This document shows, one piece after another, positions 1 through 12,210 of a stretch of DNA of 64,000 nucleotides. The notes beneath the pieces are model-generated. The model was not told the origin of the DNA. It saw nothing but the letters and a program-made list of their open reading frames with translations, and ran no database searches. A program made the translations under genes and the position numbers. Source of the stretch: Dioscorea cayenensis subsp. rotundata (taxonomy: Eukaryota > Streptophyta > Magnoliopsida > Dioscoreales > Dioscoreaceae); the NCBI RefSeq assembly GCF_009730915.1, contig NC_052479.1:30877610-30941609 (forward strand). Direction: 5' to 3'. The first letter of the stretch is position 1, and every line of letters starts with the position of its first letter.

Positions 1-380
1 GATCAAACCTTAGACCTCAACAATGTGCTCTCATATTTTATCTTTGCATCTATATGTATTTATAGTTACATTGGGAATAAAGCAATCGGGAATAAAATGA
101 AAGTATCTTTGAGAGGCACCAGAAAAGCCTTATGAAAAAACTCAATAAAGTCTCATTCAAATCCTAACAACATTGAAAACTTGGAACATATATGGAGAAA
201 AAAAAAAACTGTATTTTGAATGGAAATTCAGATGGTGCTTTATGTCCTAAGACACATTTTTGAGTAGAATAACACTACTTAGGTGGTTTTATACAATCAT
301 AAGAAAGAATGAATGAAAAGCAGGGAAGAATCAGTTAGTTCCCTTGAGCGAGTGATTTCTTGTAAATAGCCAATGATATC
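1..380. other. 3' flank of the pollen receptor-like kinase gene
   Basis: AT-rich sequence with no coding signal. It follows the stop codon of the minus-strand kinase gene, so it probably holds the 3' UTR and polyadenylation region. I cannot place the cleavage site. Confidence 0.5.
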
Positions 381-2984
381 TTAGTTGTCCTTGGACAAGG
401 AGAATTGATCCTCAATGATGTCTTTTGAGGACATCATCTCCCCCTCACTGCTTGCATAGGAAGAGGAGTCAGGCTCACCATCACCATCACCCTCACTCTC
501 ATTTTCATCATCTCCTTTCATCACCTTCAGCTCCTCAATCTTCTCCACTGCTTGCTTCAATTCCCACCTCTTCTCCTCATCCCTCTCACAACAACATAGT
601 CCTATATGCAATAACTTTAGCATATCCTGCTCGCAATTCTTTGTTCCTTTCATCTCCTTATCAAAAACCTCCTTTGAAGACTCTTCTTTCATTACCTTAT
701 TCACCCAGCTTGCTAAATCATCTCCAGCTTTCCCAGTTCCCAGAGAGTTGGCAGGAAAGTTTCCAGTTAGTATCTCTAAGATCAAAATGCCAAAGCTCCA
801 AACATCACCCTTCTTGGATGTCTTGCCATGCTGTGTAAATTCTGGAGATTTGTAGGCCATCATTACCTGTGTGGCATGAGTCTTGTTCACTACTGGAACC
901 AGTGCATAGTCTGTGAGCAGTGGCTCAAAGGAGTCATCAAGGAGCACATTAGAGGATTTCAAGTGACCATGAGGTAGCGCTAACATTGGGAGACCATCAT
1001 AGAGATAAGTGAGTCCTCTGCCAACTCCCTTGATGATCTTCAACCTAGTGGACCAGTCCAACGATGGTTGATTTGAACCATGGGTACCTGCCATGCATGC
1101 AAATTAATTAGATTCATGATGAAATAACGTACTAGCTTAATTAATAGGTACCTTCCATGCATGCAAATTAATTAGATTCATCATCATCATCATCATGCAT
1201 CTCCATGAAATAACGTACACATGACTATATATATAACTACTTAATTTAGCTTAATTAATGATTACCATGAAGTAGATGAGCTAAGCTTCCATTGTGGTAG
1301 TACTGAGTCACCAAAAGCTTCTCTTCCTTCCTGTAGTAGTAGGCCTGCAGAGGCAGCAGATTGGGGTGAGATAACCTCCCAAGCCTCCTCATGTGTTCTT
1401 GGAAGTCTTCTCTTCCCACTCTGTTCATCTCTTTGAATCTCTTGACCACTACTGCATGGCCACTCACAAGTACTGCCTTGTAGGAGGCTCCAAAATTCCC
1501 ACTTCCGAGCACTTCAGCTGAAGCCTTGAGCAGATCCTGGAGCTCAAACCTCACACCACCTTCCTTAACAAACACAAGTTTTCCATGCTCCACCTCCTTT
1601 GGAGCTTTCATAGCTACAGATTTTGGTTCAGAAAATCCCTGCTCAAGCTTGTCCGCATGGTATTGGTGGGGGTGGGGCTCATGAATCTTACTGGATTGGT
1701 TCTTCCCCATGTGTATTTCTGCAACAGTCCTTTTTCGGCGGCGCCTAATGCATGCAATGGCTATGAGTATGATCACAAGAGATAGGCCAATGATGGCCAC
1801 TAGAGCTGGAGCTGACAATTTATTGGAATTGGATGAATTGGGCAGCAGCTGCTGCTGGCTAGAGGCTGTTGAATCTGTTGATGATACAATATCAGGGCAT
1901 GACACTTGGAGCGGTGCGCCACATAAATCCTTGTTTCCTGCCCATAATTAATTAATTAATTAATTAATTAAAGTTGTTCAAATTAATATATATATATATA
2001 TATATATATTTAATAAAAATGAATAAATCACGGATTTATTGTAAAAAAAAAAATACATGGAAACACGATGGGGAAAAGACAGCAAACAAACAACTCAAAA
2101 TATATATATAACTAATATATAAAAACTAAACGTTACGTCAACAAATTAATTCTATCTATATATATTATATTATATTATATTATGAAAGTTGTTATAACCT
2201 AGCTAGCTAGTATTTGAGATTAATTTGTGATGAGTCGTCAAATATTGCATGCATGCATGTGAAGAATTGAATTGAATTGAATTGAATTAGGCTTGTCACC
2301 TGCAAACAAGCTCGGGTTCATCTTGGAAAAAACCTTAGGTATGGGGCCTTCAAGATTGTTATTAGTTACATTAACAAGCTTCAATACGGATGATGACTTG
2401 AGATCAGGGATGGTACCACTGAACTTGTTGCCGTCCAACCTCAAATCCATGAGCCTTGGGATGCTTGTGAGGGAGCTTGGTATTGGACCCGAGAAATCAT
2501 TCTGAGACAAGTAGACCTTCTTGAGTGATTTCATTTGTGTAAACACATCAGTAGGGATCATCCCAGAGAATTGGTTCCTTGAGAGGTACACAGACTTCAA
2601 GGCCCCAAGTTTATTAAGGTTTGGCATCAGACCCACAAAGTCATTACCCATGAAGCTAAGGGCACGCAAGCCGGGTAGGGCCTCTAAAGGATCAAGATCC
2701 AAAGCACCTGAGAGCTTCATGTTCTCCAGTTGCAAGCCAAACACACTATTTGCGTAACAGATGACACCGGTCCAGTTGGAATGATCATGTACGCAAGGGC
2801 TTGACCCTGACACCCAATCCGGTAATGCTTCCTCTGCACCAGATACCGTGGCTTTAAATTGGAGAAGGACGTCGGCATCGGATGAGTGTGTGACAGGGAT
2901 TGTAGACACCAAAGACAGGAAGACAAGCACAAAAGCTGCTGTAAGGAGCCGAAGAAGGCTCGATGATGAGCCCTCTCCGGCCAT
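381..2984 (-). CDS. Pollen receptor-like kinase (PRK-type LRR-III receptor kinase)
   Basis: Exons 2984-2300, 1937-1266 and 1087-381 join in phase at GT/AG sites to give 687 residues. The order is a signal peptide (about 1-34), an N-terminal LRR cap, about six short LRRs (85-225), the DLCG/C cysteine pair after the LRRs, a Ser-rich stalk, a membrane helix (273-292) followed by RRRRKR, and a kinase domain from about 365. The P-loop GSGNFG (373-378) and the lysine in VVVKR (394) are present. The catalytic loop reads HGHLKSSN instead of HRD..N and the DFG site reads DYA, as in other plant PRKs, so strong phosphotransfer is doubtful. The tail is acidic and Ser-rich. Known PRKs act at the pollen-tube plasma membrane, sensing peptides and recruiting RopGEFs; the role here is inferred from that family. 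Family assignment is firm, the PRK number is not. Confidence 0.93.
1083..1206. repeat. Duplicated splice-acceptor segment in PRK intron 2
   Basis: About 55 bases starting at the exon 3 edge (from 1083) recur at about 1146-1200. Both copies share ggtacc-t-ccatgcatgcaaattaattagattcat, with a small TCA-repeat expansion in the second. On the minus strand each copy carries an AG directly before GTACC: the real acceptor at 1089-1088 and a decoy further upstream in the transcript. Confidence 0.8.
1944..2010. repeat. ATTA and TA microsatellites in PRK intron 1
   Basis: A run of ATTA units is followed closely by a TA run, just inside the intron next to the exon 2 acceptor. Simple repeat. Confidence 0.9.
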
Positions 2985-3491
2985 GGGAAATGGCCTCTTT
3001 TTCTTCTTGATAGTAGTAGCTAGAGAAGTTGTTGATAATAAACTATTAACAGCAACAGCATTGATTAATGCTTAATTTTATTTGGAAGGATGGTGTATAG
3101 TGAAACAACAAATCAATAGTAATAACCTCCTAACCTAATAGGGAAGAAGGGAATGTAAGGATGATGATTCATGTCATGAGAAGGTTGTTTAGGAGTAGAA
3201 CGTGCTAGTGCTACCTAAGAATAGGAGAAAGGTATGATGGGGGTAGTAGGGTTGTTTTTGACGGGGTCTCACTATTAGGATGGTCGATGGTCTTCAGCGT
3301 ACACAAGGGCCTCCCTCTCATGGCTATAATATCTTGTTTGTTTTAAGTAAATTGCTTGTTATTAGTCATCATAATAATAGAAATTCAATCCATCTATCTC
3401 TGGCAATGTCTTAATTCATCTATGCATTAACCCTAACAAACACATCACATGTCCCTCCCTCCTCTAACAAATCAACTATTCTACTATTCTT

Positions 3492-3545
3492 GGGTATGGG
3501 ATGGTAAGGGATGGGATGGGATGGGGTGGGTTGGGATGGGTTGGG
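3492..3545 (+). promoter_or_regulatory. Potential G-quadruplex tract upstream of PRK
   Basis: Ten runs of three or more G separated by 1-7 bases lie on the plus strand, about 510 bp upstream of the PRK start codon. This is the template strand of that gene. The sequence meets the usual G-quadruplex pattern; any regulatory effect is inference. Confidence 0.5.
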
Positions 3546-4062
3546 TGCTAATAAAAACAAACTTGGTATTTATTTCACAACGTTAGTGCAACCTGACTCT
3601 CTGTAAGTTGGAAAACCTATTCATGACTGACTACTGACTGACCGACTGACCATGGTATGAATGATACTACACCAGCATTTAAAGAAAGCAGTGATGCAGA
3701 GATAACTCCAATTGACAGATAAGAGTACAATGAATATATGGTATAAACAACAACATAAGAGGATGGTGCAATCATGCGTAACCTTGATGATTTATTACAT
3801 CACAAATTGACCATGTGAATGTCTTGCGCATATCTCAATCAATTCTCAATTTAAAATGTTAAATCAAATCGTAAGACAAACAGAAACCTGGTCTTGGAAC
3901 ATCCTTATCAATCTTATGATATTGGAAGTGATCCAATTTGCAGCTAAAACCCACAAAGATGAAGTGACAGACGAAATAAATGAGTCAGATGCCAAAATTG
4001 GTCACAGATATGTAAAAGTAAGTAATTGCTGATATATACATTTCTACAAAACACTTTTAATT

Positions 4063-4065
<3 letters not shown>

Positions 4066-4101
<36 letters not shown>
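4066..4101. repeat. TA microsatellite
   Basis: About 17 TA units in intergenic DNA. Short ORFs reading through it (IYIYIY) are not genes. Confidence 0.9.
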
Positions 4102-4106
<5 letters not shown>

Positions 4107-4371
4107 CCCCTATAATTAAAAGTGAAATTAAAAAACATTCTATAAATGGATAGGTTTATCCTTGATCTTTATCTTGGTTTCACCCTTTTTCAAGATGGAC
4201 GAAAAGAAGATGAAGGGCATACAAGCAAATATGATTTCTACAGAAGCATATCAGCAATTCCACCTTGTGCAGGGATATGCAACCAAAACAACCCAATAAA
4301 CATCAGGAAGGAGATACAATACAAGCCAAAGGTGACACGCGGTTGAAAATATGAAGTCCATTTTTACCACA

Positions 4372-7300
4372 TTATATTATCAGGCAAGTATCTTGATTAA
4401 ATCCACTGTAACCAACATCAACTAAACAAAGGCCAACTGGAGGGGCTGGTGGTGCTGTGGCTCGCCTGCAAGTGGCATCCACCAGCTTCAATAAAGCATC
4501 GTCATCTGCACCTGCCGCTGCTTCCCTTATGGCTGTTGCAACAAGAACCCGGACCATCTGCAGAACAGCATGCAAATTTGAGCAACCCATTTCCCAAACT
4601 CGTAAACAATAGAGTAGCCCATGGCTTCATCTTATCATTTTCATTCCATTTCTATGTCAGTAATAACCCAAATTCTTCGAAGCACTTGCATATTGCAAAT
4701 AAATGGGATAGTCACATGGAACCAAAAAGTTAGTTTATGAATCACAACAGCCTAAACATCCCTTGTCATAACAGCTATTGAAAGAGTATATACATGAGGA
4801 ATGAATCATTTAATGGTTGCAGGTGGCAAACCATGGATTGAGATTGTATAGTTGTGTGAGTAATTAACCACATGTACTAGTACCTTCCGTAAGAAGCGAT
4901 TTGCCACCAGTTCAACACACATCACTCTTTGTCCTTTACATGCCTACAGCAATAAAATCTTCATGTTAGTGCACCAATGTAAGGTTCTTTGCATGGGCCA
5001 AAAGTATATTGATTGAGACTAGGACTGTAATCAGTAATATGCTAGTGAAATTTTGTGGAACATGCACCAGAAACAGCCCATCATCTAGCAGTGAAGTTGA
5101 AGCTTTATATCCATTGATAACAATCAAAACAAACTTCCACATCATAACTAAACCTAAAGAAATTTGGCTAAATAAGGGGAAAGCACAACAATTAGCATGT
5201 ACAAAGAGAATAGGGATCCAAGAGCTAAATCATTTGACTTCTATGTTTTCTCTTTTCGGTGTTATGCAGAAAAATAAGTTCAGGAAATACGCCATCCACC
5301 GCATGCCACATTCATCTCTGTCTATTGGTCATTTTAGTCCCAATAGATTACAAATGTAGGCCAGGCATAAATATTTAGCAGCAGAACATTCTATAAACAT
5401 CATTCTTATTATGTTATTCAGTGAATAGATAATGCAAGAGAACAAAAACCTCATCGGCATGTGGTAATCTACTCTCTGTAGCTCGAGCATGAAACATAAA
5501 ACATTCTGTCGGTGGTCCACTGCAAGAACATTAAATGGAGATTGGTATAAGTTACTAAAAGGGGAGATAAGCAAATGGTATGATAACAAAACTCTAAATG
5601 CTGTCTCAAAAAGATGAGGATACTTCAAGGCATAGGAGGTCCTCCATGCTTGGAAAGCAGAGAGGAATGATGGTTGGGAAGGTGGGAATGCTCTCTCAAG
5701 AAGCCTATTCAGGAAATAAACTAGAATACATTCTGGAGACATGTACAGAAAATCTTTTGAGGACCTATATGCAAGCAAAAGAGAAATCCAATATTGAAAA
5801 GTATTTTTTTCTGTTTCATTTGTGCAATATCCTATTGGAATTAGAAGATCTTTCCTCTAATGAAGAGCATAATTTATTTAAGTCGATATTAGAACTGGAT
5901 CAATAAAGGGAAGTTTACGAATGAGCTCACTAACAACCCTGAGAAAGCATTTGCTATCTCTCCAAAGTCATGAAAGATTCTGTAAAATGTTCAAAAACTA
6001 CACCTGCTATGCTTGCAGAATTTGAAATGAATTGACAAAGTTCTTACATGCTTCTGGATGCCTTCGTATCCCGAGCAAACATTTTGTAAGATAATGCCTT
6101 CCCTTCCAGCTGGCGAAGTAGTTTGTTCACCTTGCTTGTGCTGAAGGTTCTAGGCTTACTCGAGGCATTATACCTGTTATCATCCTCATCACCATCCAAC
6201 ATGTTTAGGTGTCCAAAATCCTCTTCAGCAAATTGCATGGTTTCTTTCTCTTCGTCTACCCCACCAGCAGTGGAAGTGAGGTCCTTCACACTAAAGTCTG
6301 TTTCATCTTCCTCCTCATTGAGGGGGAAAACGTAGAAATATCGCCTCCATTTGGCAGAAAAATTTGGATGAAATACACGTGGCACCTGTAGTGTTTTGTT
6401 CATCAGGATTTACTCACCATCATCAACAGGCAAGCAAACAACAAATAGGATAACACATCTCTTATGGGTCATGAACTCTAGCATGAATAATTAGTCCAAT
6501 AAATTGCATGACTTGAAATTGAACAATGGTGGGAAACAAGGACTTATTTTGCAACAGTAAGATTTTAGAGTAAAGGTGGGCTCAGTTATATGTTGCAACA
6601 TAATTCAAAAATCACAGTCGGAAATAAATCAACCTCTGTGATATGAAGAGTTCTGAGCTTTCCAGGAGCTAATTTATTGATGGCATCCTCTATTTCTCCA
6701 CACTTAACTTCCTTCCTCCAAGTATCTGGTTGTCAAAAACGATACCATCAGAAGAATATGAAAAATATCAGAAAGTCAAGCAGACAGTGCTTCAATACCA
6801 TGTTTCTCAACAAGAGAAAGATGCTTGCGCGATCAAATGTCAGAAGACAATATAGATGCAATACATCAGGTAGCAATTTCAAAGAAAGACACAGATAGCA
6901 CAATTTAAAGAGCAGAGAGGATCCAAGTAACTAACAAAAAGAACAAACTTGCTGAAGAGCAGTGACTCCTTTGTCTGTGCGCCCAGCAACAACAGCACAA
7001 CCTTCAACAGGTAGAGACCTGTCTCTAAGCTGTTGAGCTTTTTTGTCATCTACAAACCTCCCAAGGCCCTTCTCTATCAATCTGTAATGCAGGTAGCACC
7101 ACAGTCACAAACAAATACACCCAATCTTCTCTGCATTACTTGTGAATCATCAATTTAGCAGGGTGGAAGGCTGATAAGAGACTTGGTGACAGAAGAATGT
7201 TCTGAGTTTTAGTTTTACCCTTGAACAGTGTTCAGCCCAGGCTGCTTCTGCCATCCATCAAAAGATGGCCCATGATATGAAACAACAATCTTAAATGTCA

Positions 7301-7982
7301 GTCTAGCCCATCTTCCCTTCCTATCCCGAATGGGAGCATTTGCCAACTTAGTGTCCTCAAAGACTTGAAATTCTTCAGTTACATGGTAAGTATTGTGTCT
7401 CTATTTCAGAAAGAAAACAACAAAAGAACCTTTCACAGAAAGCTTGAAAGCATACACAAATCATAGATATACAAAGTTACGAGGAGTATTTGCAGATTAT
7501 TCATTCTAAGCAAGGAATACCCTAACTAAATCATAAGATGTTACCAGTAATTAGAGCGCAAACCTCACCTCGGAGAAGAATAAAGTTGAGAGGGAGGAAG
7601 CTCCGTCACCGCTGCGAACCAACTGGGAATAGAAAGCCAGCACCTTGTGCCACGGCCTTGCATACATATACTGGTAGCTCTCCCTTAAGGAGGGAAATAT
7701 ACATAAAAGGAAAATAAACATCAAGTTGAACCCTAATTTACAAGAAAGAGCCGCAGATTAGATATACCTGGCAGTCCATCTGGAGCTGCTGTGGGGATCG
7801 GTGTGGTTGTAGTGTACACACGCATTGGTTTCCATCGCCAAAGAAGCTCGTCTCCTGCACCCCACAAGCGCTCCTCCCGGCGGTGGGATTCCCCCAAAGC
7901 CAATCCCTCTAGCGCTAGAATAGCCAACACGACTGCGGAGTCGGAGCGAGATCAAGGAGAGAGTGCCCGCTAGAGTAGCCAC
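4372..7982 (-). CDS. tRNA pseudouridine synthase, TruA family (putatively organellar)
   Basis: Nine exons join in phase to 467 residues: 7982-7768, 7683-7569, 7400-7219, 7081-6936, 6725-6634, 6385-6048, 5519-5450, 4943-4884 and 4557-4372. The core begins with TFKIVVSYHGPSFDGWQ (exon 3). Exon 4 holds GRTDKGVTA, whose Asp207 is the catalytic aspartate of all TruA-type enzymes. Exon 5-6 gives LRTLHITEVPRVFHPNFSAK and the RYFYVFP strand. Exons 8-9 give NRFLRKMVRVLV, and PPVGLCLVDVGY follows near the end. An acidic linker of about 60 residues (near 270-330) separates the two half-domains. The family isomerises uridine to pseudouridine in tRNA (positions 38-40 in bacterial TruA). The first about 70 residues are Ser/Arg/Gly-rich with few acids, which suggests an organelle-targeting peptide (inference). 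The ATG at 7982 is chosen because its frame alone joins exon 2 in phase. Confidence 0.93.
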
Positions 7983-8008
7983 GAATTCTTTTGAAACGCA
8001 CCAAGTAA

Positions 8009-8012
<4 letters not shown>

Positions 8013-8046
<34 letters not shown>
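8013..8046. repeat. TA microsatellite just upstream of the pseudouridine synthase ATG
   Basis: About 16 TA units, 31 bp upstream of the start codon at 7982, so inside the 5' UTR or core promoter. Its length may vary between individuals. Confidence 0.9.
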
Positions 8047-8052
<6 letters not shown>

Positions 8053-8308
8053 CAAAAATACCCCTCCTGAGTCCTGACATAAGACTTGCAAGCTTAACAC
8101 ATTTAGGAACCCTTTGTTTTAAGAATATATATTTTATTTTTGTTTTATAAAAACATATTTGTTTCATATTTTTGAAAAATGAATTTTAAAAATTAAAATA
8201 AAAAACACACATCTACTAATCCCTCCAAAGACAAGAGACAACTGTAGCAATACAGTGCAGCAACTACGTACACAAGTTACAGGCGATACAATACAACACA
8301 ACACAATA

Positions 8309-8921
8309 CTAGGCCAGTGAGTTACAAGTTGCAATTCTTTCAAACTCACCAGCCTTGATTAAATCTACAAACTCATCAAGGGTGCCAGTGAGAGCCCCAA
8401 AGGCTTTGATCAGCTCTGTAGCTTGTTGCCTCGTAAACTCAATGATGGTCTCCGGTGTCCCTTCTAGTTCACCATTCAATATGGTGTGTATCCACTTAGC
8501 ATTGTCCTCAAGCTTGCAGGCCATTTCATCTGTCTTACTCCATGTTTCCTCTTCACAACCTGAAACAAGACAAAGATAAAACGTCAGCTGAAAATCAGTC
8601 TCATTGTTCGTGACAGCTCCAAGAACAAAATGAGCAAGAAGGCAGTGAACAAATTAAAGGGGTAGTAATCTCAGAACCAATACGGCAATACTAGCCTGTG
8701 CATGTCCAAAGACACATACAATTGAGCAGTTAACAGACATCAAAATGCACAACAAGCTGAAGCAACAATTTTTTAAACTTATAAAAATATTGCATTTTAT
8801 GCCCCCAAGACAGTTCCCTCGCATGTTGAAATTCTAGAGACCTAATTGATCAAACTAACCGCACTCATAACCCCAGCTTTATGACTTTACAATTAAGAAA
8901 AAAGTTATAGCCACCAAAATA

Positions 8922-8958
<37 letters not shown>

Positions 8959-9807
8959 TCCTCTGATGCTTAATATGGATTAGCTTTCCTGTGTAATTGT
9001 CAATTACATCATTATTTTTTTCCAAAAAAAAAAAGAAAAGAAAAAGAAAGACTGGCAGTCAACTATAGCAGCTACCCACTAAATATATTAAGCTTTAGCA
9101 TCTCAAGGAAAGACACCCCCACCTCATCCCGCCTTGTTCATCAAAGGATGGTAACATGAGAAATGAATCAAATCTCTCTCCCTAGAAACCAAAATGGCAT
9201 GTCTTAACATACCTGAACCACTGTCGACATCCACCTGCTGTTCTACCTCAGCATTAGCAATACTAAGGTCTTCCGAATCACTGTCCCTCAATCCTGTCTG
9301 ATCCACCTTGATAACAGCATCCATGGAATCAAACACTTGATGGTCAAAGAAAAGTGGAAGACCAGAATCTTTTCTCCGCTGATCATCCAGTGACCAATAT
9401 GAACTCCCCCGTGACTGAGATTCCCATTTCCTAATCTTCCTGTGATCAGCTAGCAGCACCTCCCATCTTCTCTTACACTGGTTTGAAGACCTAATGACAT
9501 CAGAAGCTGCACAGTTGTCAGACACAATCTTCCATTTCTGATACGAGGATAGAGATTTAAGCCAGTCCTCATCCAATGATGCGATCTCATTCACAAGAAT
9601 GAGCATCTCTTGTTGCGTCCAATCAGGGACAGTTTGAGAACGGGTGCGTCGAGAACTTGCTGCTGTCTGAATAATACCAGCATCCTGTTGGGAGGGTGTG
9701 CTATCATATTTGCTATTAGAAGTGTCTTGCTTAGTGGGTGTGCACTTATCTGAGGTAGAAGAGGCGGGTAGAGCTTGGATGACACAAGGTAGTTGAGCTT
9801 GTTCCAT
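8309..9807 (-). CDS. Trihelix (SANT/Myb-like) transcription factor, ASR3-like
   Basis: Two coding exons, 9807-9213 and 8559-8309, join in phase (G|GT) to 281 residues. A single trihelix domain spans about 61-143. It has three helix-anchoring tryptophans (PDWTQQE, DWLKSL...QKWKIV, CKRRWEVLLADHRKI), followed by a YWSL motif and the GLPLFFD segment typical of this one-domain subgroup. The middle (165-200) is acidic, and the C-terminal exon forms predicted helices (ARGxF-free, with FTRQQATELIKAFGALTGTLDEFVDLI). Trihelix proteins bind GT-type promoter elements. Arabidopsis ASR3, the closest family I recognise, is a transcriptional repressor in immunity. Exact orthology is inferred. The 653-bp intron contains a TA microsatellite at about 8929-8955. 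Confidence 0.88.
8929..8955. repeat. TA microsatellite in the trihelix intron
   Basis: About 13 TA units within the single coding intron. Confidence 0.85.
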
Positions 9808-11334
9808 TCTGCTGAAATACTGTTGAGCTGTAACAAGATAGAGGCAAACTGGGTCATCATTGGTAAGACACTAACATCAGACTAATGATCAAGAAGCCCA
9901 CAAGGAAAGGCCTCCTCTTGGAACTTCTCACTGCACATTATGTTCAATTCTCACATATCCACAAGGACCACAACACACAATGTTTCTCCAAGGTTTGACG
10001 GGTATGCTTAGGAACCCCGGAAACAACAGACACCCTTATCAAGACTTATCAGGGTTATAAAATTCCCTAACAGAGTTCTATCTTGAAATTGTTTTGCCTT
10101 GTGGGAGCAGCAGTGTGTGCAGCATTGATGGTTGGATGAGCTTGTATGCCCGTTTTGTTGAACTATAATGATTCTGTAATAAGGGGCTGGCAAAATGGCA
10201 AGGTCAACACATGTGATTACTTTGCCCAAGTTCCCAACCAACCAGGTGTAGTAACTACAATATATGCAAACACAAGTCTCTTGTATATGCTAAAACAAAG
10301 TATATAAAAAGTGAAGAAACTTGAAAGAACAAGAAAAAAGTCATTGATACATCAAAGAACTGAATGCTGAAAGCAAATGTGACCTGAGTGGAAGAGCTGC
10401 AAAAGCAGCAGCCAATGTTATAATATGCTTAATGATCAGTAGGCTCTTGACGACAGGCATGGCACAAAGTGCATGCCATCGAGTTATTTTTCCTGCTTAT
10501 GGAATGATTACCCTGATAAAGAATTCACAGGTGCCACTATTGATTTGATATATATATATATATTCATTTCTTTCTTCAATTGGGGCAAAGAGTTACTACT
10601 GATTTCAAGATTGTCACCGTCCAATCCAATGTGAAGAATAGAGAAAAATAATTCTAGATATATAATTCTCCGTAGGCAGAAGAATTGTTCCAGAGTGAAG
10701 GTTCACTATGTACATCAAAAGGAAAACAGGGAAGATATCAGACAAAGGATTAAAGTTTCCCTCAGGCTGCATTGCAATACCGTCACATGATCTCAAAGAA
10801 AAGAAATTACTTTTTAGAAATTGCAATTTTATGGAAAATATTATGCAAAGAGTCAATGTCTTCAGAAGAATTTCAGTGGAAAAGAAATGTAGAGTCCAAG
10901 GGCGGCGGGGAGGAGGAAAACCACAAAAGGGGCCATTTTTTGCTGCAGAATCTCCAATCTTCGAACTAATTTTTTTTTTTCCTCAACAAATCCAAACATG
11001 CAATTCAAGTTTGGCATACAAATAAAGAGAAGGAATCGTAGCAAAAGATACACCAAAATTTTACAAAGAAAAACCAACACTTGTAATCTTAAAACTCAGC
11101 AGAGGAATTAGAAGGCATTTCGGTGGCATCACCAATGGCAATGGATGAACATCAGATTCCAAGACATAAATCGGAACGATGAGATTAGGGTTCTAAGGAA
11201 CGAACCTTCAGGTAAACCGGCAATGGATTTGCTTCCAAAATCTCTGCTCCTCAGTGGATTTCTCAGCTTTGCAGTGAGATTGAGCTCCTGTCCGGAGCGA
11301 GTGAGAGAGGATAGTCTTCACTATATTGCATAAC
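9808..11334 (-). other. 5' leader of the trihelix gene with a probable UTR intron
   Basis: No coding exon is supported here. A good acceptor (ttgttacag) sits 20 bases before the ATG, with the following exon starting at 9827. A donor-like AAG|GTTCGT lies at 11206/11205, downstream (in transcript sense) of a more GC-rich stretch at 11210-11300 that looks like a first non-coding exon. A 5'-UTR intron of about 1.4 kb is therefore likely but unproven. Confidence 0.35.
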
Positions 11335-12210
11335 AATTAAGGGGTTTTTTTTTTCTGAATTTTTTTTTTAATTTTTCAAAATAATAATAATAATAATTTT
11401 TTTTTAAAAAAAAAAATTCTTTACAGAAAAACTCTTGTATTTTCTGAGCTGTACTACAAGACTACAATGGACATAATTTTCAACAAAACCCTCCATCTGA
11501 TAAATAAAATTTTTATGATTTTTTCTTTATATTAAAAAAAAAACCTGTGGAGTTCTAAGCAGACTAAGGAAACCCGCTCCACTATGAATATAATTTTCAC
11601 AAAAATCCATTTCATTATTCATAAATTTCAATGAAATTTTCTTTATAACAAGAACGCTACACTACTATCAATGATTAATTTTCAATGAAACCCCTCTCAT
11701 TCTTAATAAACTTCTCTTGTATTGTTTGAAGGGTCATTACTCTTTCAGTAATTATTGGTTAGATTCTAGATCAACCGCATGCAATTTTGAGAAAAAGAGA
11801 GCTCCTCATGCAATTTTTAAGCCCCTCTAGAGTTTCACTAGCGCGCAACGTACACTTATGTGTGTGTGAATAAAGTGTATATAATTTATAACAAAGTTAA
11901 TCACAAGCAAATTTTTAGTGCCAATATTATTACATTCTGCAAAGAATAGTGAGTGGTAAGTTTCTAAGTAAAAAGCGACATTGTCGCCTATTATTCAAAA
12001 TGTGAGTAGTGACGAAACTAAAGGAAAAGGGCAAAAACATCGCTGAAATTCGAATGAGGCAAAATACATGATTATGTGCACAAATGGTAAGTTCTAGTAA
12101 CAGCATTGCATCTGTTTCAATAACTAACTGGGATGGAGAAGTACATGAGGATCAGAAAGCATTCACAATATATGACACAAAATGTTTTATGGCTAAATCA
12201 AGGATACCAT
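11335..12210. other. AT-rich intergenic region
   Basis: Poly-T and poly-A tracts and AAT repeats with no recognisable gene. The part next to 12211 should contain the 3' UTR of the RLCK gene. Confidence 0.5.

Larger units (their letters stand above)
2985..4371. other. Intergenic: PRK promoter side and 3' flank of the pseudouridine synthase
   Basis: No supported gene. It holds the upstream region of the PRK gene, a G-rich tract at 3492-3545, a TA microsatellite at about 4066-4101, and presumably the 3' UTR of the gene that ends at 4372. Confidence 0.6.

Noticed and set aside
425..838. Plus-strand ORF of 137 codons, Ser/Pro/His-rich
   Set aside because: Antisense shadow of the well-supported PRK kinase exon.
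7733..7930. Alternative first exon frame of the pseudouridine synthase
   Set aside because: Only the overlapping frame starting at 7982 joins exon 2 in phase and gives a continuous protein.
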